Below are positions 34,165 to 42,186 of a DNA stretch of 64,000 bases, piece by piece; the stretch's first letter is position 1; each line of letters starts with the position of its first letter. The notes below the pieces were generated by a model that saw only the letters and a list, made by a program, of their open reading frames with translations, had not been told where the DNA came from and made no database searches. This DNA is from Nonomuraea harbinensis (GTDB lineage Bacteria > Actinomycetota > Actinomycetes > Streptosporangiales > Streptosporangiaceae), in NCBI RefSeq assembly GCF_019396385.1, contig NZ_JAHKRN010000019.1, positions 1 to 64,000 of the forward strand. Direction: 5' to 3'. A program made the translations under genes and the position numbers.

Positions 34165-34817
34165 AGGCCGTGGATCCGGCGGCCGGTGATCTGCTGCGGG
34201 ATGATGCGGATGTAGAGCAGGCGCTCGCCGCCCGCCCACGGGGTCACGTCCGCGCCGATCACCTCGGCCACCTCCTCCTCGGGGACATGGTGGAACGGCC
34301 CCTGGACCAGCACGCTCCAGCCCTCGCGCTGCGCCTCGTCGATCTGGTCGATCTCGAAGCCGACGACGATCTCCACGCCTTCCATGCCGGTGCGCAGGTC
34401 GCGGTCCATCGCCCCGCCGTAGGAGGTGCGGAAGATGATCGCGCCCTGGTGGAGCTTGTAGTTGACGGGCAGGACCGTCGGGCCGTGGGAGCCGTTGAAC
34501 GCCACCCGGCCGATGCCGCCCGGCGAGATCAGCCGCAGGCACTCCTCGCGGTCCAGCTTCTCCAGCGAGGGGGACGCCGCCGCCGGGCCACGGCCGGGAG
34601 GCCGCTCCCGGCCGCCGCCCAGCAGGTCGTCGGCCGTGGTGCCGAGGGCCTCAGCCAGCCGGTGGACGGTCTCGGACGTCGGGCTGGCCGGGGTCTCCTC
34701 CAGATACTCCACGTAGCCGGCGGACACCTTCGCCCGCTCGGCGACCTGTTCGCGAGTCAGCCCGAGGCGCTCGCGGTGATGCGCGATGCGGCGTCCGAGG
34801 TCGCCGGTGCCTGCCAT
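34161..34817 (-). CDS. XRE-HTH plus pyridoxamine-oxidase-like flavin-binding protein (218 aa)
   Basis: Residues 1-70 are an XRE helix-turn-helix (GRRIAHHRERLGLTREQVAERA, AKVSAGYVEYLEE). Residues about 85-215 form a split-barrel, pyridoxamine-phosphate-oxidase-like domain (LDREECLRLISPGGIGRVAF, ILPVNYKL-type strand, GWSVLVQG). Such split barrels bind FMN, F420 or heme, so this may be a redox- or ligand-sensing regulator. AAGGGGGA stands 7 bases before its ATG. There is no stop codon between the preceding glycosidase gene and this one, so it is also made as the tail of a fusion (see 34161-37082). Confidence 0.8.
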   Translation of the reverse strand: MAGTGDLGRRIAHHRERLGLTREQVAERAKVSAGYVEYLEETPASPTSETVHRLAEALGTTADDLLGGGRERPPGRGPAAASPSLEKLDREECLRLISPGGIGRVAFNGSHGPTVLPVNYKLHQGAIIFRTSYGGAMDRDLRTGMEGVEIVVGFEIDQIDEAQREGWSVLVQGPFHHVPEEEVAEVIGADVTPWAGGERLLYIRIIPQQITGRRIHGL

Positions 34818-37082
34818 GATCGTTCCCCCTTGGTCGAAGGTGAAGGTGCGGCCGGTGCCGCGGCCGGCCGTCTCGCCGTTGACCCGCACCATGCCGTCGC
34901 GGGCCTCGATCTCGAACCGTGTGCCGCGCACCAGGATGGGCAGGGACAGCGTGCCGAGCCGGTCGGGCAGGAGCGGGTCGAGACGCAGCCCGTCGTCACG
35001 CACCTCCAGCCCCAGATAGCACCGCTGCAACAGATCGAGCGTACCGGCCATCGCGCCGAGGTGGATGCCCTCCTCGGTCGTGCCGCCCTGCACGTCCTTG
35101 ATGTCGCTCATCAGCGCCTCGACGAGCAGGTTCCACGACGTGGCCCGGTCGGTCGAGGCCAGCACCCACGCGTGCACCAGCGCGCTGAGCGTGGAGCCGT
35201 GGCTGGTCCGCTCCAGGTAGTAGGCGACCGTGCGCCGGACCAGGCCGGGATCGGCCGGATAGCCGAGCCGGTCCAGGATGCCGAGCAGCTCGTCACCGCT
35301 CAGCAGGTAGAACAGCATCAGCGTGTCGGCCTGCTTGGCCGCCTTGTAGCGGTTGACGTCGTCGCCCTCGGCCTCCAGCGCCCGGTCCAGGCGGCGCACC
35401 CCGCGGTGGCGTTCCCAGTCGAGCTCGGGCAGGTCGGCGTAGCCGGTGAACTGGCTGATCACCCCGTCGTGGAAGTCGACCCGCATGCGGCGGGTGATGT
35501 CGGCCCAGCGGGCCGGCTCCCGGGAGCCCACGGCCGGCACCGAGGGGGCGATCTCCAGCGCCCGCAGGAGCAGCCACACCGTCATGACGTTGGTGTAGGC
35601 GTTGTTGTCCAGCCCGGGGGAGCCGGCGTCCGGATAGCCCGTCTGGTACTCGTCGGGGCCCATCACGCCGCGGATCTCGTACCGGCCGGAGGCGGGGTCG
35701 AGCACGGCGAGCGAGGCGAAGAACCGGGCGATCTCGATGAACAGCTCCGCGCACCAGTCCGGCATCGAGCCGGTGACCAGGTGGTACTGCCACACGTTGT
35801 AGGCGATGGCCAGGCCGACGTGCCGCTGCAGATGGGAGGCGTCGGGCAGCCAGCGGCCCGACTCGGGGTTGAGGTGCAGCGTCTGGGTCTCCTCGCGCCC
35901 GTCGCTGCCGCTCTGCCAGGGGAACATCGCGCCGTCGTACCCCTCGGCGCGGGCGGCCGCGCGCGCCTCGTCCAGCCGCCGCCACCGGTAGCGCAGCGCG
36001 CCGCGGGAGACGTCGGGGAAGCGCAGGTTGAGCCACGGCAGGACGAACAGCTCGTCCCAGAAGACGTGCCCCCGGTACGCCTCGCCGTGCAGGCCGCGCG
36101 CGGGCACCCCGGCGTCGAGGTCGGCGGTGTGCGGCGACATCGTCTGCAGCACGTGGAACACGTGCAGGTGGATGGCCTGGGCGATCTCCGGCTCGGTGAC
36201 GTCCATGCGGGCGCGGTCCCACAGGCGGTCCCAGGCGGTGGTGTGGCGGGCCAGCAGCTCGTCGAAGCGGGGCGCCAGCCGGGCCCGCCGGACCGCGGCC
36301 GAGCGGGGGTCGTGGATGGCGGGGTCGCGCGAGGTCAGCAGCGCCACCACCTTCGTCACGGCGGCCGTCTCGCCCTCGACCAGGTCGAGCACGTGGCAGG
36401 AGGTCACCCGGGCCGGCTCCGCGGTGAGCTCCTGCTTCGCGGGCGCGTCCACCCGGGCGGCCAGCGCGACCGTGATGCCCGAACCGCGGGTGGTGACGGT
36501 CAGCCAGCCCAGGTCGTCCTCGACGCCGGTCGCGTGCCCGGTCAGGTGGTCGCCGCGCAGGTCGCGATAGCGGGCCACGCCGTCGTTGCGGACGTCGCCG
36601 TCGACGGCGGACAGGACACGCAGCGGGCCCGACCAGTTCTCCGCCGTGAACGTGGTCTCCAGCGCCGCGAGCGCGCTGTCGGCCATCGACACGACGCGCC
36701 GCTGCCGCACCCGGGTGATCCGGCCCTGCGGGTCGCGCCAGCGCAGGTCGCGCGTCAGGACACCGGCGTGCATGTCGAGCGCGTGGTGGTACTCCAGCAG
36801 GTCGGAGTCCTCCGGGTGGAAGTAGTCGCAGCCCGGGGTGGCGAACGTCAGCGGCAGCCAGTCGGGCAGGTTGACCAGGTCCTCGTTGGTCACGGTCTTC
36901 CCGGCGACGGGGGAGGTGAGCCGGTTGTAGACGCCGGCCGCGTACGTGCCGGGCGTGCGGCGCAGGCCGTCGGGGGTGGCGCCGCGGGTGGCGAACCGCC
37001 CGTTGCCGAGCGTGCACAGCGCCTCGCGCAGTCTTTCACCGTCCGGGTCGAAGCCCTCGTAGGCCAGGATCCACGGCGTCAT
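34161..37082 (-). CDS. GH65 sugar phosphorylase fused in frame to HTH-split-barrel protein (973 aa)
   Basis: Residues 1 to about 750 are a complete GH65 enzyme of the trehalose/kojibiose/maltose phosphorylase type: an N-terminal beta-sandwich, an (alpha/alpha)6 barrel with the general acid Glu478 in VMGPDEYQTG, and the phosphate-site KQADTLMLFYLL. It should split an alpha-glucoside with phosphate to give beta-glucose-1-phosphate. That fits the beta-phosphoglucomutase-like gene directly upstream, which it overlaps (ATGA). Normal GH65 proteins end near residue 750-790. Here the frame runs through TFTFDQGGTI into the 218-aa HTH-split-barrel protein, which also has its own start. Read-through fusion, lost stop or sequence error are all possible. 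Confidence 0.85.
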   Translation of the reverse strand: MTPWILAYEGFDPDGERLREALCTLGNGRFATRGATPDGLRRTPGTYAAGVYNRLTSPVAGKTVTNEDLVNLPDWLPLTFATPGCDYFHPEDSDLLEYHHALDMHAGVLTRDLRWRDPQGRITRVRQRRVVSMADSALAALETTFTAENWSGPLRVLSAVDGDVRNDGVARYRDLRGDHLTGHATGVEDDLGWLTVTTRGSGITVALAARVDAPAKQELTAEPARVTSCHVLDLVEGETAAVTKVVALLTSRDPAIHDPRSAAVRRARLAPRFDELLARHTTAWDRLWDRARMDVTEPEIAQAIHLHVFHVLQTMSPHTADLDAGVPARGLHGEAYRGHVFWDELFVLPWLNLRFPDVSRGALRYRWRRLDEARAAARAEGYDGAMFPWQSGSDGREETQTLHLNPESGRWLPDASHLQRHVGLAIAYNVWQYHLVTGSMPDWCAELFIEIARFFASLAVLDPASGRYEIRGVMGPDEYQTGYPDAGSPGLDNNAYTNVMTVWLLLRALEIAPSVPAVGSREPARWADITRRMRVDFHDGVISQFTGYADLPELDWERHRGVRRLDRALEAEGDDVNRYKAAKQADTLMLFYLLSGDELLGILDRLGYPADPGLVRRTVAYYLERTSHGSTLSALVHAWVLASTDRATSWNLLVEALMSDIKDVQGGTTEEGIHLGAMAGTLDLLQRCYLGLEVRDDGLRLDPLLPDRLGTLSLPILVRGTRFEIEARDGMVRVNGETAGRGTGRTFTFDQGGTIMAGTGDLGRRIAHHRERLGLTREQVAERAKVSAGYVEYLEETPASPTSETVHRLAEALGTTADDLLGGGRERPPGRGPAAASPSLEKLDREECLRLISPGGIGRVAFNGSHGPTVLPVNYKLHQGAIIFRTSYGGAMDRDLRTGMEGVEIVVGFEIDQIDEAQREGWSVLVQGPFHHVPEEEVAEVIGADVTPWAGGERLLYIRIIPQQITGRRIHGL

Positions 37083-37828
37083 CGGCGGCCCACCGGCACG
37101 CGCCCGGCCACGGTCACCTCGGCCAGGTCGTGCACGACGACGTCCGCGCCCGCCCGGATCATCGCCTCCGCCTGCGCCTTGGCCCGGTCGACGGCCACCA
37201 CCAGCTCGAAGCCGCCCCTGCGGCCGGCCTCCACGCCCGGCAGCGCGTCCTCCACGATCGCCACCTCGGCGGCGGGCAGCCCGAGCCGGTGCGCGGCCTC
37301 CCGGAACAGCGCCGGGTCCGGCTTGCCGGGAAAGCCCAGCCGGGCCGCGTCGTTGCCGTCGACCAGCACGTCGAACAGGTGGAGCAGGCCCGAGGACGAG
37401 ATGACCGCCCGGCAGTGCCGGCTCGCCGAGACCACCGCCGTGCGGCAGCCCCGGTTGCGCAGCTCGTGCAGCAGCGCCACGGTGGACGGGAAGGCGGCCA
37501 CGCCGTGCTCGGCGATCTGCCGTACGAACAGCTCGTCCTTGGCCATGCCCAGCCCGTGCACGGTCGGGGCGCCCGGCTCGTCCTCAGGGCCGCCCTCCGG
37601 AAGCGTGATGCCGCGCGAGGCCAGGAAGGTGCGCACGCCGTCCAGGCGTGGTCGCCCGTCGACGTAGCGCAGGTAGTCGTCGCGGATGTCGAACGGCGCG
37701 GAACGGCCGCGGAGGAAGCGGTCGAAGACGTGCTTCCACGCGGCGGCGTGCACTCTCGCGGTGTCGGTGACCACGCCGTCGGTGTCGAAGACCACGGCGC
37801 GCAGCGTGTTGAGATCGATCGCGGCCAT
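37079..37828 (-). CDS. beta-phosphoglucomutase-like HAD phosphatase (249 aa)
   Basis: HAD-superfamily enzyme with the catalytic pair Asp15/Asp17 (VVFDTDGVVTDTARVHAAAWK), the cap-domain motif of beta-phosphoglucomutases, the Ser/Thr motif (AVVSASRHC), a Lys (GFPGKPDPALF) and the acidic motif (AIVEDALPGVEAG). It converts beta-glucose-1-phosphate, the product of the overlapping GH65 phosphorylase, to glucose-6-phosphate, so the pair recovers energy from stored disaccharide. The start follows ACGCTA (minus TAGCGT) by six bases, so it is probably leaderless, and a DosR-like box pair lies upstream. Confidence 0.9.
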   Translation of the reverse strand: MAAIDLNTLRAVVFDTDGVVTDTARVHAAAWKHVFDRFLRGRSAPFDIRDDYLRYVDGRPRLDGVRTFLASRGITLPEGGPEDEPGAPTVHGLGMAKDELFVRQIAEHGVAAFPSTVALLHELRNRGCRTAVVSASRHCRAVISSSGLLHLFDVLVDGNDAARLGFPGKPDPALFREAAHRLGLPAAEVAIVEDALPGVEAGRRGGFELVVAVDRAKAQAEAMIRAGADVVVHDLAEVTVAGRVPVGRR

Positions 37829-37863
37829 GGCAAGACGCTACCCCCGAGCAGGCAGGACATCCA

Positions 37864-37899
37864 TGGCCGTTCGCCTCGCCCTGATGTGACCTCCGGCCC
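37864..37899. promoter_or_regulatory. DosR-like tandem boxes between divergent genes
   Basis: GTGACCTCCGGCCC (37886-37899, about 12 of 14 versus GGGACCTTCGGCCC) and a weaker TGGCCGTTCGCCTC (37864-37877). Their centres are exactly 22 bp apart. From the predicted leaderless start of the HAD gene (37828) the centres sit at about -42.5 and -64.5. They could also serve the divergent Usp gene at 37954. Confidence 0.55.
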
Positions 37900-37953
37900 T
37901 GCCGGGGAGGCCCCGGCACGCGGTGTCATGAAAGGGACACGAGGAGGCACATC

Positions 37954-38796
37954 ATGATCGTTGTAGGTGTCGACGGCTCCGTGACCTCGCGGGCCGCTGT
38001 GGAGTGGGCGGCCGGCGACGCGTTCCGGATGCGCGAGCCGCTCCGGCTCGTGTACGCCGTTGACCGCGCCCCGTACCAGATCACCAGGTTCCCCGCCGGC
38101 GTCGCGCCCGACGCGCTGCAGAGGGCCGGGCAGAAGGCGCTGGCCGAGGCGGTGGCGCTGGTGCACGAGCGCCAGCCGACCGTCGAGGTGACCGCCGAGA
38201 CCGTCGAGGGGTCGCCGGCCGGGGTGCTGCGCGAACTTGACGGGTCGGCGGTCGAGATCGTCGTCGGCAGCCGCGGGCTGGGCGGCCTGTCCGGCGCGCT
38301 GCTCGGCTCCGTCAGCACGCACGTCGCCGGGCACGCGCACCGGCCCGTGGTGGTCGTGCGCGGCGAGCGGTTCGCGCCGCGCGGGGAGGTCGTGGTCGGG
38401 GTGGACGACTCGCACGAGTGCGAAGCGGCGCTCGGTTACGCCTTCGAGCAGGCCAGGCTCCGGGGCGCCCGGCTGCGCGCTTTGCACGCCTGGCAGCTCC
38501 CGGTGCACGCCTTCGCGCCCGAGGTCTCGTACGACCTGGACGAGATCGGCGAGGCCAGGCGGCAGGCCGTCAGCGACCGGCTGGCGGCGTTCAGGGAGAA
38601 GTACCCGCAGGTGGACGTCGTCGAGGACGTGCGGTCGGGGCGGCCGGTCGAGGAGCTCGCCGACGCCTCCGCCGGCGCGGACCTGGTCGTCGTCGGATCG
38701 CACGGCCGCGGCGCGGTGGCCTCGGCGCTGCTCGGCTCCGTCAGCCGGGGCGTGCTGCACCAGGCCCGCTGCCCCGTCGCGGTGGTCCGGTCCTAG
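37954..38796 (+). CDS. universal stress protein, tandem UspA domains (280 aa)
   Basis: Third tandem Usp of the island. Both ATP signatures are present (VVGSRGLGGLSGALLGSVS and VVGSHGRGAVASALLGSVS). GAGGAGG precedes the ATG. It is divergent from the HAD/GH65 operon and shares the region holding the DosR-like boxes. A CBS-BON protein gene follows on the same strand after 77 bases with its own box pair. Confidence 0.93.
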   Translation: MIVVGVDGSVTSRAAVEWAAGDAFRMREPLRLVYAVDRAPYQITRFPAGVAPDALQRAGQKALAEAVALVHERQPTVEVTAETVEGSPAGVLRELDGSAVEIVVGSRGLGGLSGALLGSVSTHVAGHAHRPVVVVRGERFAPRGEVVVGVDDSHECEAALGYAFEQARLRGARLRALHAWQLPVHAFAPEVSYDLDEIGEARRQAVSDRLAAFREKYPQVDVVEDVRSGRPVEELADASAGADLVVVGSHGRGAVASALLGSVSRGVLHQARCPVAVVRS

Positions 38797-38823
38797 GTCC
38801 CGGCGGGATGGGACCTTCGCCGC
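38788..38823 (+). promoter_or_regulatory. DosR-like tandem boxes before CBS-BON gene
   Basis: CGGTCCTAGGTCCC (38788-38801; reverse GGGACCTAGGACCG) and GGGACCTTCGCCGC (38810-38823), each about 12 of 14 to the island motif. The centres are 22 bp apart. The first overlaps the stop codon of the Usp gene. Confidence 0.6.
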
Positions 38824-38873
38824 TGCCGGTGGCCGGCCCCATGACCGATCGTGGAAGTGGAAGGAGAGGCATC

Positions 38874-39527
38874 ATGACCATTCACGTCAGGGACGTCATG
38901 GGGCGGGTCGCCATCGCGGTGCTCGAGGACGCGTCCTTCAGCGACATCATCGGCGCCATGAAACGCTACGCCGTGGGCGCCGTCACCGTCATCGACGCCG
39001 ACCGCCGCCCCGTCGGCGTGGTGTCGGAGGATGACCTGCTGCTCAAGGAGATCGACCCGGTACGGCACAGCGTGTCCATCTTCGAGGGCCCGCGGCAGCG
39101 GCTGGAACACCAGAAGGCCGCCGGGGTCAGGGCCCGCCAGCTGATGACCTCCCCGGCCGTCACCGTCACCCCCGGCATGACCGTCAGGGACGCCGCCCGG
39201 GTCATGCACGACCGGCGCATCAAGCAGGTGCCGGTGATCGACCCGGTCACCGGCCGCATCGCCGGCACCCTGCACCAGCGCGACGTGCTGCGGGTCTTCA
39301 CCCGCCCGGCCGCCGAGGTCGAGGCCGACGTACGCGCCCGGCTGCCGGAGGGCGACTTCACCGTCCGCGTCGAGCAGGGTGTCGTCACCCTCGGCGGCCG
39401 GGTGCGGTGGACCTCCGAGGCCGTCGCGCTCGTGGCGGCCGTCCGGGCCGTGGAGGGCGTCGTGGACGTCGTCTCCGAGCTCGAACACGACAAGGGAGAC
39501 CTGATGGTCGTCCCGCCGCTGATGTGA
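38874..39527 (+). CDS. CBS-pair plus BON-domain protein (217 aa)
   Basis: Two CBS motifs (VRDVMGRVAIAVLEDASFSDIIGAM in part; ARQLMTSPAVTVTPGMTVRD) and a C-terminal BON domain (residues about 150-205: VRARLPEGDFTVRVEQGVVT, then LGGRVRWTSEAVALVAAVRA). CBS domains sense adenine nucleotides; BON domains bind lipid or osmo-stress partners. This combination is typical of hypoxia-response proteins (Hrp1-like with extra BON). The ATG has GGAAGGAGAGG upstream. It ends at a strong palindromic terminator. Confidence 0.92.
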   Translation: MTIHVRDVMGRVAIAVLEDASFSDIIGAMKRYAVGAVTVIDADRRPVGVVSEDDLLLKEIDPVRHSVSIFEGPRQRLEHQKAAGVRARQLMTSPAVTVTPGMTVRDAARVMHDRRIKQVPVIDPVTGRIAGTLHQRDVLRVFTRPAAEVEADVRARLPEGDFTVRVEQGVVTLGGRVRWTSEAVALVAAVRAVEGVVDVVSELEHDKGDLMVVPPLM

Positions 39528-39536
39528 GAGAGAACG

Positions 39537-39574
39537 CGGAAGGGGGGCCGCCCGGCCGGGCGGCCCCCCTTCCG
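39537..39574. terminator. perfect 38-base palindrome, bidirectional terminator
   Basis: Perfect 19-base arms centred between 39555 and 39556, with runs of A/T at the stem shoulder (GGAAGGGGGG / CCCCCCTTCC). It lies between the convergent CBS-BON gene (stop 39527) and the GNAT-acyl-CoA synthetase gene (stop 39580), so it can stop transcription from both. Confidence 0.85.
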
Positions 39575-39579
39575 GCGTG

Positions 39580-42186
39580 TCAGCGCATGCGGCGCAGCAG
39601 TGGCGACGGCGGCGCCTGGGCCGGGGCGACCCGGATCCGCACGTCCACCGCCGCCGCGTCGTCCGGCGTCACGATGACCGGGTTCAGGTCCAGCTCGGCG
39701 ACCTCGGGCAGATCCTCCAGCAGGCGGCTGATCCGGGCGATCTGCCCCGACAGCGCCTCCACGTCGGCCGGCGGGGAGCCGCGGTAGCCGTACAGCAGCG
39801 GCGCGCACCGCAGCTCCCCGATCAGCTCCCTGGCCGCGGCCGCGCCCACCGGCGGCACCCGGAACGCGCGGTCGGCCAGCAGGTCGGCCGTCACGCCGCC
39901 CATCCCGACCATGACCAGCGGCCCGAACGTCGGATAGTTGACCCCGCCGACGATGATCTCCACCCCGGCGGGGAGCATCCGCTGCACGATCGCGCCGGTC
40001 ATCTCCGCCCCGATCCGGGCGGACATGTCCTGGTAGGCGTCGCGTACGTCCGCGGCCGTCTTCAGGTCCAGCCGGACGCCGCCGACGTCGCTCTTGTGCA
40101 CCGGCCCCGTCACCTTGAGCACCGCGGGCAGCCCGACGCGGCCGGCGGCCTCGGCCGCGGCGTCGGCGTCGTGCACCGGCACCGCCTCGGCCACGTCGAC
40201 GCCGTAGCAGGCGAGCAGCCGGTTGGCCGCGGCGGGGGAGAGCCACCCGCCGTCGGGGTTCTCGTGCAGATGCGCCCGTACGATCTCCTCGGCGGACTCC
40301 ACGTCGGCGGCGGGCGGCTCCTCGTGCTCGGGCAGGGGGCGCTCGCGCCACTCGGCGTACCGCGCGGCCTGGGTCAGCGCCTTGATGGCCTGCTCGGGGA
40401 AGGCGTAGCTGGGCACCCTGCCGTCGATGACGCCGTCGTGACCGACCACGCAGGCCAGCACGGGCTTGGCGGAGCCGGCCGCGGCGGCCGCGATGGCCTC
40501 GCGCGTCTTCTCCAGCCCGGAGCCGAACGGCGGCGTGTAGACCACGAGGACCGCGTCCACCGCGTCCGAGCCCGCGGCCGCCTCGATGGCCGCGCCGAGC
40601 TCCGCCGCGCTCGCGTCGGCGGTGAGGTCGACGGGGTTGCCGACGGCGGCGTTCCCGCGCGCCTCGATCAGCCCGGCCGGCAGCTCCGGCACCGACAGCC
40701 CGGCCGCCTCGCACGCGTCGGCGGCCATCGCCTCCGGCCCGCCGGAGTTGCCGACGATGGCCACCCGCCGCCCGGCGGGCAGCGGCTGCGTGGACAGCAG
40801 CCGGGCGGTGTCGATCAGCTCGTGCACGCTGTCGAGCCGGATCACGCCGGAGGCGCGCACCAGCGCGTCCACGGCCACGTCCGGGGTGGCGGCGGCCGCC
40901 GTGTGGGAGCGGACCGCCCGGTCGCCGGCGCCCGTGCGGCCGCTCTTGACCAGCAGGATCGGCTTCTTGCGGCCGACCCGCCCGGCGATGCGGGCGAACT
41001 TGCGCGGGTTGCCGAACGACTCCAGGTACAGCGCGACGACGTCGGTGTTCGGGTCGTCCTCCCAGTACTCCAGCAGGTCGTTGCCGCTCACGTCGGCCTT
41101 GTTGCCGACGGACACGAACATGGACACGTCCAGCCGCTCCAGCAGCGCGGCCGCCACCGCGCCCGACTGCGACACCAGCCCGACCCGGCCCTCGGTCGGG
41201 GTGACGGGCAGGAAGCTGGCGTTGAGCCGGGCGTGGCTGTTGACCACGCCCAGGCAGTTCGGGCCGATCAGCCGGATGCCGGCCCCCCGGCACACGCGCA
41301 GGATCTCCACCTCGGCTCCCGGCCGGCCCGCCTCGGCGAACCCGGAGGTCAGCACGATGAGCCCGGCCACCCCCGCCTCGGCGCAGTCGCGGGTCACGCG
41401 CAGCACGTGCTGGGCGGGCACCGCCACGATGGCCAGGTCGACGGGGCCCGGCGCGTCCAGGACGCTCGGGTAGGCGGTCAGGCCGGCGATCTCGCCGGCG
41501 CTCGGGTTGACCGGGTAGACGGGGCCGGCGAAGCCGCCGTCGACGAGGTTGCGCAGCGCCGTGTGCCCGACGGACGACGGGTCACGGGAGGCGCCGATCA
41601 CCGCGACGGAGCGCGGACGCAGCACCCGGTCCAGCGAGGCGCGCTCCGCCGCGTGGTCGCGGGCCTCGATCTCGGCCCGCAGCCGCGGCGTGACGCGCGC
41701 GTCGACGACCATGTGCAGGCTGCCGCCGGCGAACTCGTGGGTGGTGTCGAGCCCCAGGTCGCGCAGCACGTTGATCATCGGGCGGTTCTCGGCCAGCACG
41801 TCGGCGACGAGCGTGCGCACCCCGTTGGCGGCGGCGTTGACCGCCAGGTGCTCCAGCATGAGCGTGCCGAGGCCGTTGCCGTGCACCGCGTCGTCCAGCA
41901 GGATCGCCAGGTCGGCGCTGCCGTCACCGGCCGGGATGTACTCGGCGACCGCGACCAGCCGATCCCGGACGGTCGCCACCAGCGCGTGCCCGGCCCATTC
42001 CGGGCCGGTGACGCGGTCCATGTAGGCGTGCGCGGTGGCCCGGCCCCCGGTGAAGAAACGCAGGTACGCCGAGCGCTCGGACGAGCGGTCCACCAGCTCG
42101 TGCAGCGCCTCCCGGTCGCCGGGGCGTAGCCGGCGCAGGTGGGCGATGCCGCCGTCGCGGAGCAGGACGTCGTATCCGTCAAGCAT
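39580..42186 (-). CDS. GNAT acetyltransferase fused to NDP-forming acyl-CoA synthetase (868 aa)
   Basis: Residues 1-170 are a GNAT domain (AILLDDAVHGNGLGTLMLEHLA is the acetyl-CoA loop). Residues about 190 to the end are an NDP-forming acyl-CoA synthetase-like module: CoA-binding (SVAVIGASRDPSSVGHTALR), ligase-CoA and ATP-grasp parts. This layout is that of Pat-type protein lysine acetyltransferases, which modify acyl-CoA synthetases and other enzymes; here GNAT is N-terminal. The synthetase part may be catalytic or a sensor. GGAGAGGCAAG precedes the ATG, which overlaps the upstream nitroreductase by 8 bases, so they are co-expressed. Confidence 0.92.
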   Translation of the reverse strand: MLDGYDVLLRDGGIAHLRRLRPGDREALHELVDRSSERSAYLRFFTGGRATAHAYMDRVTGPEWAGHALVATVRDRLVAVAEYIPAGDGSADLAILLDDAVHGNGLGTLMLEHLAVNAAANGVRTLVADVLAENRPMINVLRDLGLDTTHEFAGGSLHMVVDARVTPRLRAEIEARDHAAERASLDRVLRPRSVAVIGASRDPSSVGHTALRNLVDGGFAGPVYPVNPSAGEIAGLTAYPSVLDAPGPVDLAIVAVPAQHVLRVTRDCAEAGVAGLIVLTSGFAEAGRPGAEVEILRVCRGAGIRLIGPNCLGVVNSHARLNASFLPVTPTEGRVGLVSQSGAVAAALLERLDVSMFVSVGNKADVSGNDLLEYWEDDPNTDVVALYLESFGNPRKFARIAGRVGRKKPILLVKSGRTGAGDRAVRSHTAAAATPDVAVDALVRASGVIRLDSVHELIDTARLLSTQPLPAGRRVAIVGNSGGPEAMAADACEAAGLSVPELPAGLIEARGNAAVGNPVDLTADASAAELGAAIEAAAGSDAVDAVLVVYTPPFGSGLEKTREAIAAAAAGSAKPVLACVVGHDGVIDGRVPSYAFPEQAIKALTQAARYAEWRERPLPEHEEPPAADVESAEEIVRAHLHENPDGGWLSPAAANRLLACYGVDVAEAVPVHDADAAAEAAGRVGLPAVLKVTGPVHKSDVGGVRLDLKTAADVRDAYQDMSARIGAEMTGAIVQRMLPAGVEIIVGGVNYPTFGPLVMVGMGGVTADLLADRAFRVPPVGAAAARELIGELRCAPLLYGYRGSPPADVEALSGQIARISRLLEDLPEVAELDLNPVIVTPDDAAAVDVRIRVAPAQAPPSPLLRRMR

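Noticed and set aside
34170..37667. An 1,165-codon plus-strand open frame opposite the GH65 gene
   Set aside because: Same reason: no domain, low-complexity composition, and clear real genes on the minus strand.
39577..42129. An 850-codon plus-strand open frame opposite the GNAT-synthetase gene
   Set aside because: Composition of a GC shadow; the minus-strand protein has full domain support.
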